From the NCBI RefSeq assembly GCF_947172395.1, contig NC_069095.1, positions 3,844,001-3,908,000 on the forward strand: 64,000 bases of DNA, given 5' to 3'. Positions 24,581 to 36,506 of the stretch are shown here, one piece after another. The stretch's first letter is position 1. Every line of letters begins with the position of its first letter. The position numbers and the translations under genes are program-made. The stretch is from Bicyclus anynana (lineage: Eukaryota > Arthropoda > Insecta > Lepidoptera > Nymphalidae). The notes below the pieces were generated by a model that saw only the letters and a list, made by a program, of their open reading frames with translations, was not told where the DNA came from and made no database searches.

Positions 24581-24689
24581 TTCATATAGTCGCTTATTAA
24601 ACATTTAAACAAATAATCCCTAAATATTGTCTACAATAGACAATATTTAGGGATTATTTGTTTAAATGTTTAATAAGCGACTATATGAA
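24581..24689. repeat. Perfect 53-bp inverted repeat with 3-nt loop
   Basis: Arms 24581-24633 and 24637-24689 are exact reverse complements with a CAA spacer. Every base pair was checked from the sequence. The absence of mismatches implies a recent origin or a selected stem. Possible readings are a hairpin RNA source, a replication template-switch product, or an assembly fold-back. Confidence 0.95.
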
Positions 24690-25504
24690 TGATTGATTGA
24701 ATGATGATATGATTATTTGTTTCAAGTACTGTGTCAAGTAGTGTTTTTAGGAAGTGTAAAAAATATATATACTTCATTATATAATGTAAATAACACACAA
24801 AATAGTATATTTGTGCGCTCGGTGGAGTAGCTAAATTCAGATAACACACGTACATATCTTTAGTGTAAAATATCGTTGTCATCAATAATATCACGATTTT
24901 ATTAGTAGCGCCTACCTAATACAGGTAAATACCTACGTCTATATTTATAAATTGTTATTATGTGGGTATAACATATAACATAACAGTGAAGCTATTAAAT
25001 AAGAAGTAGTTAAAATTCCAGTATAAAGTCAAATGTGAGTTGAAAGTTGAGAGCAAAATAAAAGTCGTCTACGTAAACACAGATAAACAGCGCAAGTTAT
25101 TTCCGCCAGCGCTGCTAGATGTTCCGTTACCAACAAAAACGTATTCACCGATATCTTTCACCGCTCGCTCCCGAGGGATGCACGCAATAACGCTCAATTT
25201 TAGAGAAAACAACTATAACTCAAAGCACTGCACTCTGTCGTTTGTGTTCCTTTCTTCCGGGCAATTTCTATTACCATATAGACGCGCTACTTTTCAATTC
25301 TTTTCCATTAAACTTGGTGCATCGCCGTGCGTTCCGCCGCCGTCTCACTCGCTATTTCTAAAAATACATTTATAAAACGCTCTTTGCGAGACCGCGGCGC
25401 TCCCCTGCGACTGACGTTCTATTGCAATTTTCAAAGTAGGAAAAGTGCCCCCCGGTCAATGAAGCTTCCGTACGAGCTACGGATGTTGCTATCATCTTTT
25501 GCTA
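24690..25504. other. Intergenic DNA with a GC-richer block at 25040-25470
   Basis: The first part is AT-rich. The 25040-25470 block is unique here, open in two plus frames of 75-111 codons without motifs; candidate regulatory DNA. Confidence 0.35.
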
Positions 25505-25808
25505 ACTATGTACGTTTGCGACTTCGTCCGCGTGAAATTCAGTTTTTTCACTAATCCCGCGGAAACCATTGATTTGTCCTAGATGAAAAGTACCCTATGT
25601 GTTAATCCAAAGTAAAATCTATTTTCATTCCAAATTTCAGCCAAATCGCCGCATAATTGACAAAGTTTCATATCAATTGATCCTTTCTTAGCGGATGCCT
25701 ACGTTATAACATCTACCTGCATGCCAAATTTCAGCCTGATTCCGTTCAGTGGTTTGGGCTGTGCATTGATAGATCATTATGTTAGTTTGAGTTTTATATA
25801 TTTAGATA
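25505..25808 (+). mobile_element. Retroelement 3'-end family D2 joined to a related tail
   Basis: The first part matches D2 (GACTTCGTCCGCGTGAAATT, AGTAAAATCTATTTTCATTC). The second part (GCATGCCAAATTTCAGCCTG, GGTTTGGGCTGTGCATTGAT) is the tail of a sister family. Confidence 0.65.
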
Positions 25809-25859
25809 TGAATTCCTGAATTGCAATTTTATTGGTTTTGTGTCTAATAGCAGTCTCTG

Positions 25860-26015
25860 ACCATGATACGAGTAGTTACCAATTACCGGTAAGCGGTTTA
25901 GTGTTCTGATGTGCCGTTTCAAAGAAACCTGATAGGAGTGGCTAGTATTGACTTACATCTTCCAAGTTACTTTCATAGCATCGTCACAAATGAGATGACA
26001 GTCAAACGCTTACTT
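25860..26015 (+). mobile_element. SINE family B, degenerate copy
   Basis: Recognisable pieces are AGCGGTTTAGTGTTCTGATG, ACTTTCATAGCATCGTCACA and AGTCAAACGCTTACTT, in family B order. Confidence 0.5.
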
Positions 26016-26974
26016 TTTTATTAAAAATATAGAAAATTAAATTTTTGGTATCATACCGACTTTACTATAATTACTCTACTCTTTTATACTCATCGGGTAA
26101 CTGTTTTACTACAACAAACATAATAATTTTCAGTATGATTACTGAAGTGTCTATCTGTAGCTCAGTTAATATGTAAGTGCTCTAATTTAGATACCCCTTT
26201 TAATTTTAATATAATAGCAGCTTAAATTATTAACCCTGAAATTAGAGCCTTAACATATTATACTTTTAGTAAGTAATCATGAATGAACAAACAATGTATA
26301 TTGATTATTTACTAATATATACTAATACTATATACATAGTTAGATTAAATGATGAAGTAACTAACGATATTTGTAACATTAAATTATGCTTTAAAACATG
26401 GAAAAGTAACAAAAAGAATTATTTCAACACGAATATCATGTACAAAACCTGGACCTCCCAATTTGTCATAACACCAGAATTTCATAACCAAAGCATCACC
26501 GAACAATAATCGCTTGTATTGTACTGTACAAAAACATGCCGGCATTCTTGCGGACAAAGACGTCTCTATCAGTAGCCCAAAGAATTATTTGTGGTGTTTA
26601 ACAAATAAGATGGATTTTATATCACAATAGAGCGAGCCGTCTCCTAAATTCAATTCAATACAGAACTGAGAAAAATCTATTTATCAAAGCAGAGATGGGC
26701 TTCTGAGATATAGAATATTGGGAGATTATTATTACCCCTTTGAAGGCATTCCCGTGGGTGATTCTCTGAAGGATAACGTGTGTATGCATTTTTGTGAATA
26801 GCATTAATATTAAAGAGCAGATGCTTATCAAAACAAATAAAATGTCATTAAAAAAGAGTTCTATCTCGTCTCTATTTTGGGCACCTGGATAAACGAATTA
26901 ATCTAAATAAATTATTCATGGCTGAGTCTACAGTAATATTGTAGACTGCCTCAATGTTCCACTGTTAACTTGTA
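26016..26974. other. AT-rich intergenic DNA
   Basis: No gene. A 76-codon open frame at 26279-26509 is AT-rich with no motif. Confidence 0.35.
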
Positions 26975-27095
26975 CAGCCATGGAGCAGCATGGTGGGTCT
27001 AAGCTCCATAACCCCTCTCCTATAAGGAGAGAGCCCTGGTCTTATAGTGGGCCGTTAAAATGTTAAAAAAGGCTGATAATGATGAATATTGTAAC
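26975..27095 (+). mobile_element. SINE family C, 3' portion
   Basis: Contains AGCAGCATGGTGGGTCTAAG, CCTCTCCTATAAGGAGAG and GTGGGCCGTTAAAATG, ending GATAATGATGAA. Confidence 0.6.
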
Positions 27096-27257
27096 CATGC
27101 ATCTATTAAAAGGTTATAAAAAACTACCTTGTTCCCCAGAACACAGTCCGAGCACGAACCGAGGCTCACGATCGTACCCCGTGATCAAACTCATGGATGA
27201 ACAATAATGTATTACCATAAAAGATTTACCGTATGACGACTCTTTTACTCAAATAGC
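27096..27257. other. Short intergenic block
   Basis: GC-richer unique sequence (27130-27190) between SINE C and the inverted-repeat element. Confidence 0.3.
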
Positions 27258-28025
27258 ACGAAAGTCAGCGGTAACCAGACCTACTTCATTTTATGAAGGC
27301 TGAAAGTTCGTTTATGCTCATATCATAAGTAAGTATTTGCGGTAGCCAATTATGGACTTTGGTTTTTGTCTTTAAAAGATGGTAGGTGTGATAGTTAGTT
27401 AGCCCACGCGCCTACCATAGGAAATTACGGTAGCTAATTATTTAGTTTGGTTTAGCTTCGGAAAGTAACAGGTTTCAAGGGTCCAGATTGTCCAACTGTC
27501 TAAGTGTAATGCGTAATTTTTCGAAATTATCTATGGGATATGCTGAGAAATCGTGTGTCCAGTCACCATATATATACTATACCTGGATGTTTTTTTTTAT
27601 TCTTTACAAGTTAGCCCTTGACTACAATCTCACCTGATAGTATATGATAAGGCAATCTAAGATGGAAGCGAGCTAACTTGTTGGGAGTAGGATGAAAATC
27701 CACACTCCTTTCGATATTTACATGACATCGTACCGGAACGCTAAATTTCTTGGCCGTACGTCTGTTGATGTTGAGGGCATGAATCTTGAAAATCTGCTAT
27801 TTTCCAAAGACACCACAAATAATAAATAAATAAATGTATTTAGACAATACACACTTCACTACTTAGCTCAAAGTAAGCGTAGCTTGTGTTATGGGTACTA
27901 AGATAGCTGAAATAAACTCTATGAGCTCTATAATTTATTCAACGTACCTTATGCTAGAAGCATAAGCTGACAAACTTTCAGCCTTCACTAAATGAAGTAT
28001 GTCTGACCATGCAGGCGCTCAGTCC
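27258..28025. mobile_element. Long-inverted-repeat (fold-back) element, copy 3
   Basis: Left arm: CCAGACCTACTTCATTTTAT then GAAGGCTGAAAGTT. Right arm: AAACTTTCAGCCTTCACTAA then GAAGTATGTCTGACCATGCA and a GGCGCTCAGTCC terminus. A SINE B copy is nested at 27591-27764. Confidence 0.65.
27591..27764 (-). mobile_element. SINE family B nested in the inverted-repeat element
   Basis: Reads TTTACAAGTTAGCCCTTGAC through TACCGGAACGCTAAATTTCT, the reverse complement of the family B 3' part. The tRNA head is absent. Confidence 0.75.
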
Positions 28026-28255
28026 AAAAGTGGAATATGAATTCGTACACGGAATTGCATACATTGTCATAACATTTGTACTTGTGTCGCTCGACATGTG
28101 AACGAATCCGCTTTTGTTTCGGGAAATTTTACGTCGCTACTCGTTTTTATTCGTGAATATGTTTCAATATCTGGCTGCTGACAACAATCGTTTCCTTGTA
28201 TCTACACCATACGGATTACGCAACCTTCGACAAAATCTCTGCTGTTGTATAACTA
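28026..28255. other. Short intergenic block
   Basis: Nothing recognised. Confidence 0.3.
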
Positions 28256-28460
28256 ACTAGCTGACGCCGCGCGGTTTCACTCGCGTGGTTCCCGTTCCCG
28301 TAAGAATACGGGGATAATATATAGCTTATGCCTTCGTCAATAAATAGGCTATTTAACACTGAAAGAATTTTTTGAATCGGACCAGTAGTTCCTGAAATTA
28401 GCGCGTTCAATCAAACAAACAAACAAACAAACTCTTCAGCTTTAAAATATTAGTACAGAT
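28256..28460 (+). mobile_element. Retroelement 3'-end family D, well-preserved copy
   Basis: CTAGCTGACGCCGCGCGGTT start, GGGGATAATATATAGC, GACCAGTAGTTCCTGAAATT and a CAAA repeat before CAGCTTTAAAATATTAGTAC. Confidence 0.75.
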
Positions 28461-30528
28461 TTGGATACATCGATACTTACAAGAACCTAAGTACCTACTT
28501 AAATATCTAATAGACTTAACATTATTTGTTTGTCAATGATTTTAAACATTAAAAATTGTTCATCATAGTTTAATTTGAACTTTTATGTTCATAGAGCTAT
28601 TTAAATTTGTACTAAAAAATTAAAGAATTAGATAAACATAATTAACGAAATAATAAACAATCTTTACGAAACAGTTATAAAACAACAGTTATAATAATTT
28701 CAAAAACGATATTAATATGTTAAATTCATTCACTATAAATCAAATTATCTTTAATTTTATAAAAAAATAGTTCCAAAAAAAAATAAAGATTACCGCACTG
28801 GCTTAAATAAATTTTACATGTTTCAAAATGGCTACCGTATGATTAATGAACGATTAATTTCATAAAGACGGGCGATGATCGCGGAGGACATAAGCCTGCG
28901 AGCAGAGGCACGCATCATTTGCCGTCTGTCCGGCGACGTTAACCCTCGCGCGGTGACATGGGTATCGGGGACCGTACGCTAGAGTTCCGAACAGCGACCT
29001 ACTTAAGCATAATGTTATGTACCTTTTTCATTTTATCTTTTAAAAGATATAAATGTCACTAAATGTTGCACACATTTTCTTTTTTATGATTTATCTTTAG
29101 ATAAGCCCAATGGCCCACTTAAGTAAACCGAAATCCATCGCGTAGAATATAATAACACGTTGCAAGGCTCTTAGAGAGCTAGGGCCATGTATGTACTTCA
29201 ATTCGCGGCTATACGTCTGTCAAACTGAGGAATAAGAGTTAAGATTCACTTGCCATCAGTTATTTAACTAACGATCAAAATTCAAGTTAACGTCGGTCAG
29301 ACCAAAACACAAAGAGCCTAATAGATAGAGATAGTCAAATAATGAGTAATACTAAACATCGTAAGCTAGTCAAACACAGTTCAAATGAACTTTTAATTTT
29401 CATAATAATACACCATAGAACAGTCACGAAAATTTTGTTTTAACTGACAAGCCCAAAAAGGTCTAATAAGCAATATTATCAGCACCTGTTCATAATAAAA
29501 AATAATTAAGTCCTACCAAATATTGAAATACAGCAATCGTGAATAATTTTAAAGACGAACGTTTTTGATTAATTTTATCATGAATTTCTTATTATCGCTG
29601 AGTAACTAATACAAATACTTATCACAGCATAAAATCTGTGTTAAACTGATTCACGTTAAAATAAACTGGCGTCATGGACTCCCGGAGCGCATAAAGACTC
29701 TTGGAATATGTCGAACATATAATTTTCTTTTTATATTCAAGGACATATTGTATTAGATAAAGGATGGGCTTTAATAGTGTCGCGTCATCCACGTTAGTAA
29801 TGCATCTCCTGGCGGGGCGTCACCCTTTAGCGTGAAAGCGACGCATTTTATTGTGAACCGGTGTCCTACGGAAAAAATTACAGATTAATAAATTTAAAAG
29901 ACGCCCGGCCTCGGTCGCTCTCCGAAATATTTATTCAAATAAGTCGCCATCAACCCGACCGTAAAAGCACGCGGAGGGTTGAGGAGCCGGCACTTTTATT
30001 AATATTAAACGAACGCTTCAGTTGACACAAATTGGCGATAAGCAAACGGAGTAAGTCATATTTTTTTTTGTTTTTCTTTGAATTTATTATTCGCAAGTAG
30101 AAATGAGACGGCTAGACGTTGTAAGTTTTGACAATGAAGCAGATCATTGACCCGCCATTACATGTAAGAAAGTTTGAACTACTGTTGAATACCTTTCAAT
30201 AAGGTGTCTATTTCAAACCTTAAAATGTGGGCCACACAATCGGACGTTTGATATTTAAACGTAATTATATGCACCGAATACCCTATTACTATTAGAAATC
30301 AGTGGAAATCGTGAATAAAGAGCGAGCTCACAAGATTTGCAGTAACTGTAAATCGATCTGTGTGAGAAACAATCGGCCGCTCAACTCAATGACGGCTGCG
30401 TGCGTTTTGCCAATACTTTATTATCGTGCTATGAAACAATAGGTAAATGGCCGTTATTTATACTCAGTCAGTTAAGTAGAACTCAGGAATTTAGCGTCAG
30501 TCGAAACGAGGTCGTCCAGTAAATATAT
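28461..30528. other. AT-rich intergenic DNA with GC-richer blocks
   Basis: No gene. Non-repetitive GC-richer blocks at about 28850-28990 and 29660-30060 are candidate regulatory or conserved non-coding DNA. Confidence 0.35.
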
Positions 30529-30693
30529 TCCGGGAAATCTGTTTGGTTTTGTATGTGGTGGTAAGGACAGACATTGGTGATATAACTGAAGGAGTGGACA
30601 ACACTCCTTCAGTTATAACACCAATATCACCAAACACTACATTCAGTTTTACAGACCAACGTTACCACTATAGCAAAACAGATTTTCCGGACT
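30529..30693. repeat. Degenerate fold-back centred near 30598
   Basis: The inner arms (ATAACTGAAGGAGTG at 30583-30597 region and CACTCCTTCAGTTAT after it) match exactly. The outer arms match with gaps: CCGGGAAATCTGTTT on the left pairs with AACAGATTTTCCGG on the right. The right arm is longer because of an insertion or a left-arm deletion. Confidence 0.6.
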
Positions 30694-31621
30694 TTCCGAT
30701 TGACTGCAACCATTGAAATTATTAAACCGAAAAGTTGGAGAAGAACTGGCCAAAATGGAAAATGAAAGTGAAAGTCATCTTGAAAAAAACATCCATGGCT
30801 TAAACGGATTATGGACACTGACAAAAACAAATCACATTCAATATCACCTACACTGAGATAACATGAGATACTTTTCTGCGATTTCAAAAAATATACATGC
30901 CCTCATTCGCACGAGAGTTTTTCTAATACGACAAATGCATTCCCAAGTTAATATGTTAACACGACAGCAGCGTTTTTTAAATACGATGCTTTTTTTCAAA
31001 CAGTGTTGCATTTATCTTGGACGTTGGAAAAAGACGTTAATTTAACTTCAAACCATTTTTGAAAGCTTTTTATCGTCCGTAAAAAAAAGCTCGAAATGAG
31101 GGCTAAATCTCACTCTACAGTTCTATATGTTAGTGCTAACACTAACGGCCCCTGATTGACATTGTAATCCGAATGAGCAATTATAAAGACAATGGACGGA
31201 TTTCTTACTGAGATATGCAAAGTGAGCAGACACTTCTCACCTAATTTAATGGAAATCGGTGTAAGTTCTCTCGTTGATATAGACGTAACTAAAAAAGTTA
31301 GTTGACCGCGCTGTAAAGGCTACCGCACACCAACACACGTCAATAGAAAGATTTTTTAGAACAGTTTGGTGGTCTTAGCAAGATACTTCCATAGATGCAT
31401 AAAGTCAATTCATACTACACTTCATAGATGCATAAAGTCAATGCATACCCCGAAGATTCATTGGAGGTGGAAATTTTCATTTTGTACAATTTGTACGTAT
31501 AGAGCCTACCCTAGTTAAAAATCTTGTGCACGCCACTGGTGAGAACAGTGACATGAGAACAAGAGTGTTCTCGTAAAATTACGCATTTTACATTACACAT
31601 TCACATGAAAATATACTATGA
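30694..31621. other. Intergenic DNA
   Basis: No gene. A short direct repeat, CATAGATGCATAAAGTCAAT, occurs twice at about 31392 and 31424. Confidence 0.35.
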
Positions 31622-31795
31622 TCCTGATAGCCCAGTGGATATGACCTCTGCCTCCATTTCCGGAGGGTGTGGGTTCGAATTCGGTCCGGGGCATGCACCT
31701 CTAACTTTTCAGTTGTGTGCAGTTTGAGAAATGCAATATCACGTGTCTCAAACGGTGAAGGAAAAACATCGTGAGGAAACCTACATACCAAAGAC
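31622..31795 (+). mobile_element. SINE family A, 5' part only
   Basis: Complete tRNA head (GATAGCCCAGTGGATATGAC and GGTTCGAATTCGGTCCGGGG) and core to CATCGTGAGGAAACCTACAT, then the copy stops. The 3' half and tail are missing, unlike most copies, which lack the 5' end. Confidence 0.85.
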
Positions 31796-33334
31796 ATGGT
31801 ATATCTATACAAGTATTAAAAAAACAATTATTTCATTAACATAAGCCAAACAACGTAACAGAAATAATAATAATTATTAAAATAAATATATACATATAGT
31901 ATATAATGTATATAAAATACTTCTTACAACTACCAACTACTTAAAGTTTATTGTTAAAGTAATCTTATCTTAATCGTATGAAATGAGTCACATTTTCACA
32001 TCAAATTGCCTAACCGGCGGCTCGTGTACGTTGGCCCTACAGAAAGTAACTGATGTTAGTAATTTGTCATAGACTCAAGTGAGGCAAGTGAGGCCGTACC
32101 CTACCAATGAGTCAGCAAGCTAAGAGATTCTAAAAATGTCTTTTGTATTGACTGGTTCATAATAGGACTGGAACAATAGGAACGCCAATTAAAACGTCAA
32201 CCTACAAAACTCGTGCCATCTACTTGTATGTATAATTGTGTGCCATTATCTTTGTTCGTGCTTAGCTTATTTAAATAGATAAGTGAACTAAACATTTTCT
32301 TTAATGTCATTTTACGAGTGAGGTTACGAGGCGCAGAGCTGACGAAATGTCAAGATTGAAATTTACAAGATGTATGAAATACTTGATCCATAATTAATTA
32401 ATTAAATTTAATGAATTCCAAAAAGTAATTCACCATATGAAATTTCAAAGTAGATAGTATGATATATGTTGTTTTGATAATGTGAGCCTTTAATTTTTTT
32501 TATAGTAATAATAATAGTAGTAGTAGTAATTTTTTATTATAAGTTTTAATAGTGTTTTGTATATTTTATGTATAACATTGTTAAAAATTTATAAAAAAGA
32601 GGAGAAATAAATAAATGAGAGAAAATAGTAGTAGTATTAGTAGTAACAGTCATATTAAGACCTACTTGATATAAGTGGTGTCTTATAACATAGCAAATAG
32701 CAATACGAGTACATTACAAAACACACACGCTCACACACACGCAAACAAGCTAATTAGAAATACACGAATTACGAAACCAATCAATTTTAGAAATACACAA
32801 TATGTCTATCATATACGTAATTTAGCATTATCACTGTAAAGTATTACGTAGCAAATCAAAATTTTGTGAAACTGTCATAAATAATGTCATATAAACCGTT
32901 GGTTATCCTCACAAGTGCGAGGTGCTTCACCTCGACCATCTCAATGGCGACACTGTTTAGCGATTTTACAGTTCAACCTCTCCCCGCTATGTAGGTCATG
33001 ACTTATAAACATTTTGAAGTGACGTTGTAGATTTTATAGTCATATAATATGCTCTGGATAAGGGGCGCACCTTGCAATAATCAAACTTAGCCCCCTCAGC
33101 AATGCTAGAGTCCACCGGATGCCATACGCTTCCCCAGATTCTTTTACGTGCTATTTGATAATGCAGAAAATAATCCGCTGCAATAATCGAAATCTAAACT
33201 CCGAAGTGTTTTCAAATTATAATATCACATCAATTATAAGCAACTGTCTGACATGCAAAGGAGTGAGATAACTTGTTGTTCTGTCGAATATTAGTTTAGT
33301 AGAAATAATATAAAACAAGTACAATTCAAAAACT
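31796..33334. other. AT-rich intergenic DNA with microsatellites
   Basis: No gene. (TAG)n-type repeats at about 32505-32530 and 32625-32650; an AC-rich stretch at 32720-32746. Unique moderately GC-rich sequence lies at 32890-33160. Confidence 0.4.
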
Positions 33335-33420
33335 ATTTAACCGACTTCCAAAAAAAGGAGGAGGTTATCAATTCGTCGGGATCTTTTTTTTTTTGTATGT
33401 TCGCCGATTATTTATTGTTC
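33335..33420 (+). repeat. Repeat family H
   Basis: Reads AACCGACTTCCAAAAAAAGG, AGGAGGTTATCAATTCGTCG, a T-run and TGTATGTTCGCCGAT, a motif string I associate with interspersed lepidopteran repeats. Confidence 0.5.
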
Positions 33421-34402
33421 AACATATACGTACGTGTTTAACATATTTATATACTTTTTGTTTTGACAAAGTCTTATACTTATTGTTTAGACATAGTTAG
33501 ACAAACTCGCCGTCCTTATAAAGTTTGAGTTTTTATGAGAACGGAGAGTTCAACTTAACCCAATCTGTATGCTAGGTAAACAGCGTTTTCGAAATGCGCG
33601 GGCGTCGCGACGCCCCGCCGCGCGCTGTGCGCCGCGGGTCCTGCAGTTAATTTATCGCAAACAATCGCATTACCATATCACTAACGTAATGCGGTCGAAT
33701 CCGCGTGTCCTCCTTAAATGGTTTTTCAACTCCTTTGTTGTCCGAAATTTATGAATGCTTTATAAGCTTCGGCGTCGGCTGCTCGGTGAAGAATTATTTG
33801 TGATTCTTTGTAAACATGATTTGTGAACAAACGAAACACCTACTTGTACCTACTTATTGCCTTATACTATACAACGATAAAAAATCTCGGATAAAGTTCA
33901 AGTAATAAAATTAAAATAAATGAATTTTAAGGAAACTTATTTGAGTAAATGACATGCACTGAAAAAAATCAAGATTTTAATTATTAAGTAGGTACCTACG
34001 TAATTCATGATTTTTTCTTATGTGCTCTCAAAATTTAAGCAAATACACTTTTTAGTGAAAAGAAGAGTTTAAAGGCGTGAAATAAGGTTAAGGCTGTGTT
34101 CACGGCGACTTTTGAACAATGTGACAAAAACACTTAGGTATTAGTATCACCGCAGACGTGACTAATTGTGAGAAGTTGCCTAAGAAATTTCTACGTTCCG
34201 AGACAAAAACTTCTTAAGACGAAGCGAATCGAAGGCTTTATTTAATCACATCATCTGAAAATGCTGTGGGTACCAACTTAGCTTTTTAAGTAACTAGTTC
34301 GAACAAATTGTTTATTTCTTTTAAAATATAAAGTTATTTAAAAATTAAAACACCTTGACCTTTTAAAAGAATTGTTCTTTTTTACAACCAGTGTTGATGC
34401 TA
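33421..34402. other. Intergenic DNA with a GC-rich block at 33560-33800
   Basis: No gene. The block includes a CpG-dense core (33590-33650) and a 61-codon open frame with no motif; candidate regulatory DNA. Confidence 0.35.
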
Positions 34403-34418
34403 GGTACTTTCACAAGTA
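34403..34418. repeat. Target-site duplication, left copy
   Basis: GGTACTTTCACAAGTA, identical to 34795-34810 across the poly(A) retroposon. Confidence 0.9.
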
Positions 34419-34741
34419 GACCGTTATCGGTTTAAAGGAGGCATCAGAGCATCAGAGAGAGCGGGCGCCTGACGCTGACCCACTCCGTAGACGAAGGACG
34501 GGTGGTAGAAGGCGCCGATATGCGCACCTTCTTCCACCCTTGTAGACACCAGTGAGTGCGACGACGAGTGCGTCGGGATGCGAAAGTGCCTGCTTCCGCG
34601 ATCCTTTCGCATCCCAATAGGACGCAGGTGGCTCCGCTGGGTTTTAGTGGGTATTCTGGTTCAGTGAGTCCCACATACCCGGCCGTAGAATGCGACTTTT
34701 GGCATTCTACGATCGGGATGCGTAAAAGCATTTCCCAGCGA

Positions 34742-34794
<53 letters not shown>
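34419..34794 (+). mobile_element. Recent poly(A) retroposon with 16-bp target-site duplication
   Basis: A GC-rich body of about 326 bp ends in 50 consecutive A residues (34745-34794). It is bracketed by a perfect direct repeat, GGTACTTTCACAAGTA, at 34403-34418 and 34795-34810. Two perfect stem-loops lie in the body: a 12-bp stem (34575-34586 with 34604-34615) and a 10-bp stem (34684-34693 with 34702-34711). No tRNA-type A/B boxes were seen, so it is probably the 5'-truncated 3' end of a poly(A)-tailed LINE or a non-tRNA SINE. The long uninterrupted A tail and perfect duplication argue for recent insertion. Confidence 0.85.
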
Positions 34795-34796
<2 letters not shown>

Positions 34797-34810
34797 TACT
34801 TTCACAAGTA
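34795..34810. repeat. Target-site duplication, right copy
   Basis: Identical 16-mer directly after the 50-A tail. Confidence 0.9.
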
Positions 34811-34842
34811 AATATTCTCGATTATACATATCTTTTTTACCA

Positions 34843-34998
34843 GCCTATATTAACGGCCCATTACAGGGCCTCCATCTTTCAGTTGCGTGCACTCCATAGA
34901 TGCTAAAATGCACAGCCTACCCTTGAGAACTCAGTACGAACCTGTATTGGGAAAACACTGGAGCTTAGACCGACCAACACCATGCCGTTCCAAGCAGT
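34843..34998 (-). mobile_element. SINE family C, 3' portion
   Basis: Contains TTAACGGCCCATTACAGGGC and CACTGGAGCTTAGACCGACC, the reverse complement of the family C end. Confidence 0.5.
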
Positions 34999-36496
34999 AT
35001 TGACAAAAAAAATCAAACCAAAATATCCTACAGAGGAAGTAGAGTTGTGGGCACATAGTAGCACCCAAGAATAATACCCAACTGCATAATAAATTAATAA
35101 CCTATCTCATGTTACACATAACGACCCACTTTTCATAAATATCTAAAGGCCGTACCTATCATTTTAATGTTTTATTCAAATGATGCACCAACAAAAGAAC
35201 CCAACACTCGGCTCGGGTTTCAAAAGCTTGTAAAGTAACAAAGCACGCCTAGCTATGGGAGCTATGGAACCGCATGAATATGGCTAATTGAAGATATTAA
35301 ACTAGTTTTTAACCCTTTCATTTATAAGTTTCCCTTCAATACATAGGTAATCGTGTCGGGAAGGTAAAATGGTTTGCGCACACCAATAGTTTTTATAATA
35401 ATATTATAGTTGGCAATGAAACGTTATAATAAAGCATTTAAACTTGAAGTTCTTAGATTATATTATTATCTACTAACATTTTGCTGTTAGGGCCGGAAAT
35501 AAAGCATCACAAACCGAATAATATTTTGAAATTAATAGAAAAACAAGGCGCATTTAAAGAACTTCAGGTTTACAATTTGTTTTTTGACGTTAACGGTTAC
35601 ACCAATGATAGATTGATGTATTATTAAAGGTCAGGCGATTATTTATAGAATCAAGGTATTTTTAAAAAGTAGAAGTTTAAATTGATAACATTTGAGATAA
35701 CAATTTTAATTCGATTTGAGTTTTATTGCAACTCTATTCTATGTATATATGTACCAGCAAAAAAAAATCCCAATTGACCAGACAAGCGTTTACAAATAAA
35801 AGCTCTGGTTTCAAAACGGACAACGCTAATTATATTGGAAAAAATATTTTTGATTATTGTACCGTTTGGAAGGCCGTTGCAGTAATAACATTTTTTGACA
35901 CCGCATACACAAGCAAGGCAAACGTTCGTACAGTAGGGGATTAAGCATTTTTGTTTGCGAGCTATTGTTATTCGCAAAACTGGCTACGAACGACATGAAT
36001 AACATAACACTGAATGGAATAAAGTTAGATGCAGACTCAACTCTCATAAATTTAAAAACTAGTAACAAATAACGCAGTAGGTAGCTTAAAGACTTGCATA
36101 AAATGTTCTTGCGCATTGACATAAATAAAGAAAACGAAAGGATAAATCAAGTATACGAAATTTAATACGGAAAATTACCCTTACATAATCGCGAGAAAAA
36201 AAATCAATGCGTATTTCGTTATCGTTACCATTTTTAAGAATATACGTAAAATACGTTAGTTAAGTTATCCTTAAAAGATAGATGTAAGTATGCCACTGCA
36301 TAATATTTTGTAAATCTATAAAAGAAGGATATTCCTTTATGCATGTTTTTGGGATGTGATTTTAAATGCTGAACTTTTTCCGACCCTTCCAACAATTATA
36401 GTCATTTATCAATAAAACCGCATGAAAACTCATCCAAACTATAACGCCAACAATCTATAAGCTTTTGTATGATATATTTCTTTGACGCGCGTTTTG
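34999..36496. other. AT-rich intergenic DNA
   Basis: No gene. Overlapping open frames on both strands at 35723-36122 have no motif. Confidence 0.35.
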
Positions 36497-36506
36497 AGTG
36501 TACACT

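Noticed and set aside
34745..34794. Assembly gap artefact at the A-run
   Set aside because: The run ends exactly at a perfect 16-bp duplication, as expected for a real retroposon tail, though its length may be imprecise.
34556..34906. 116-residue protein with a poly-lysine tract
   Set aside because: The lysines are the 50-A tail of a retroposon.
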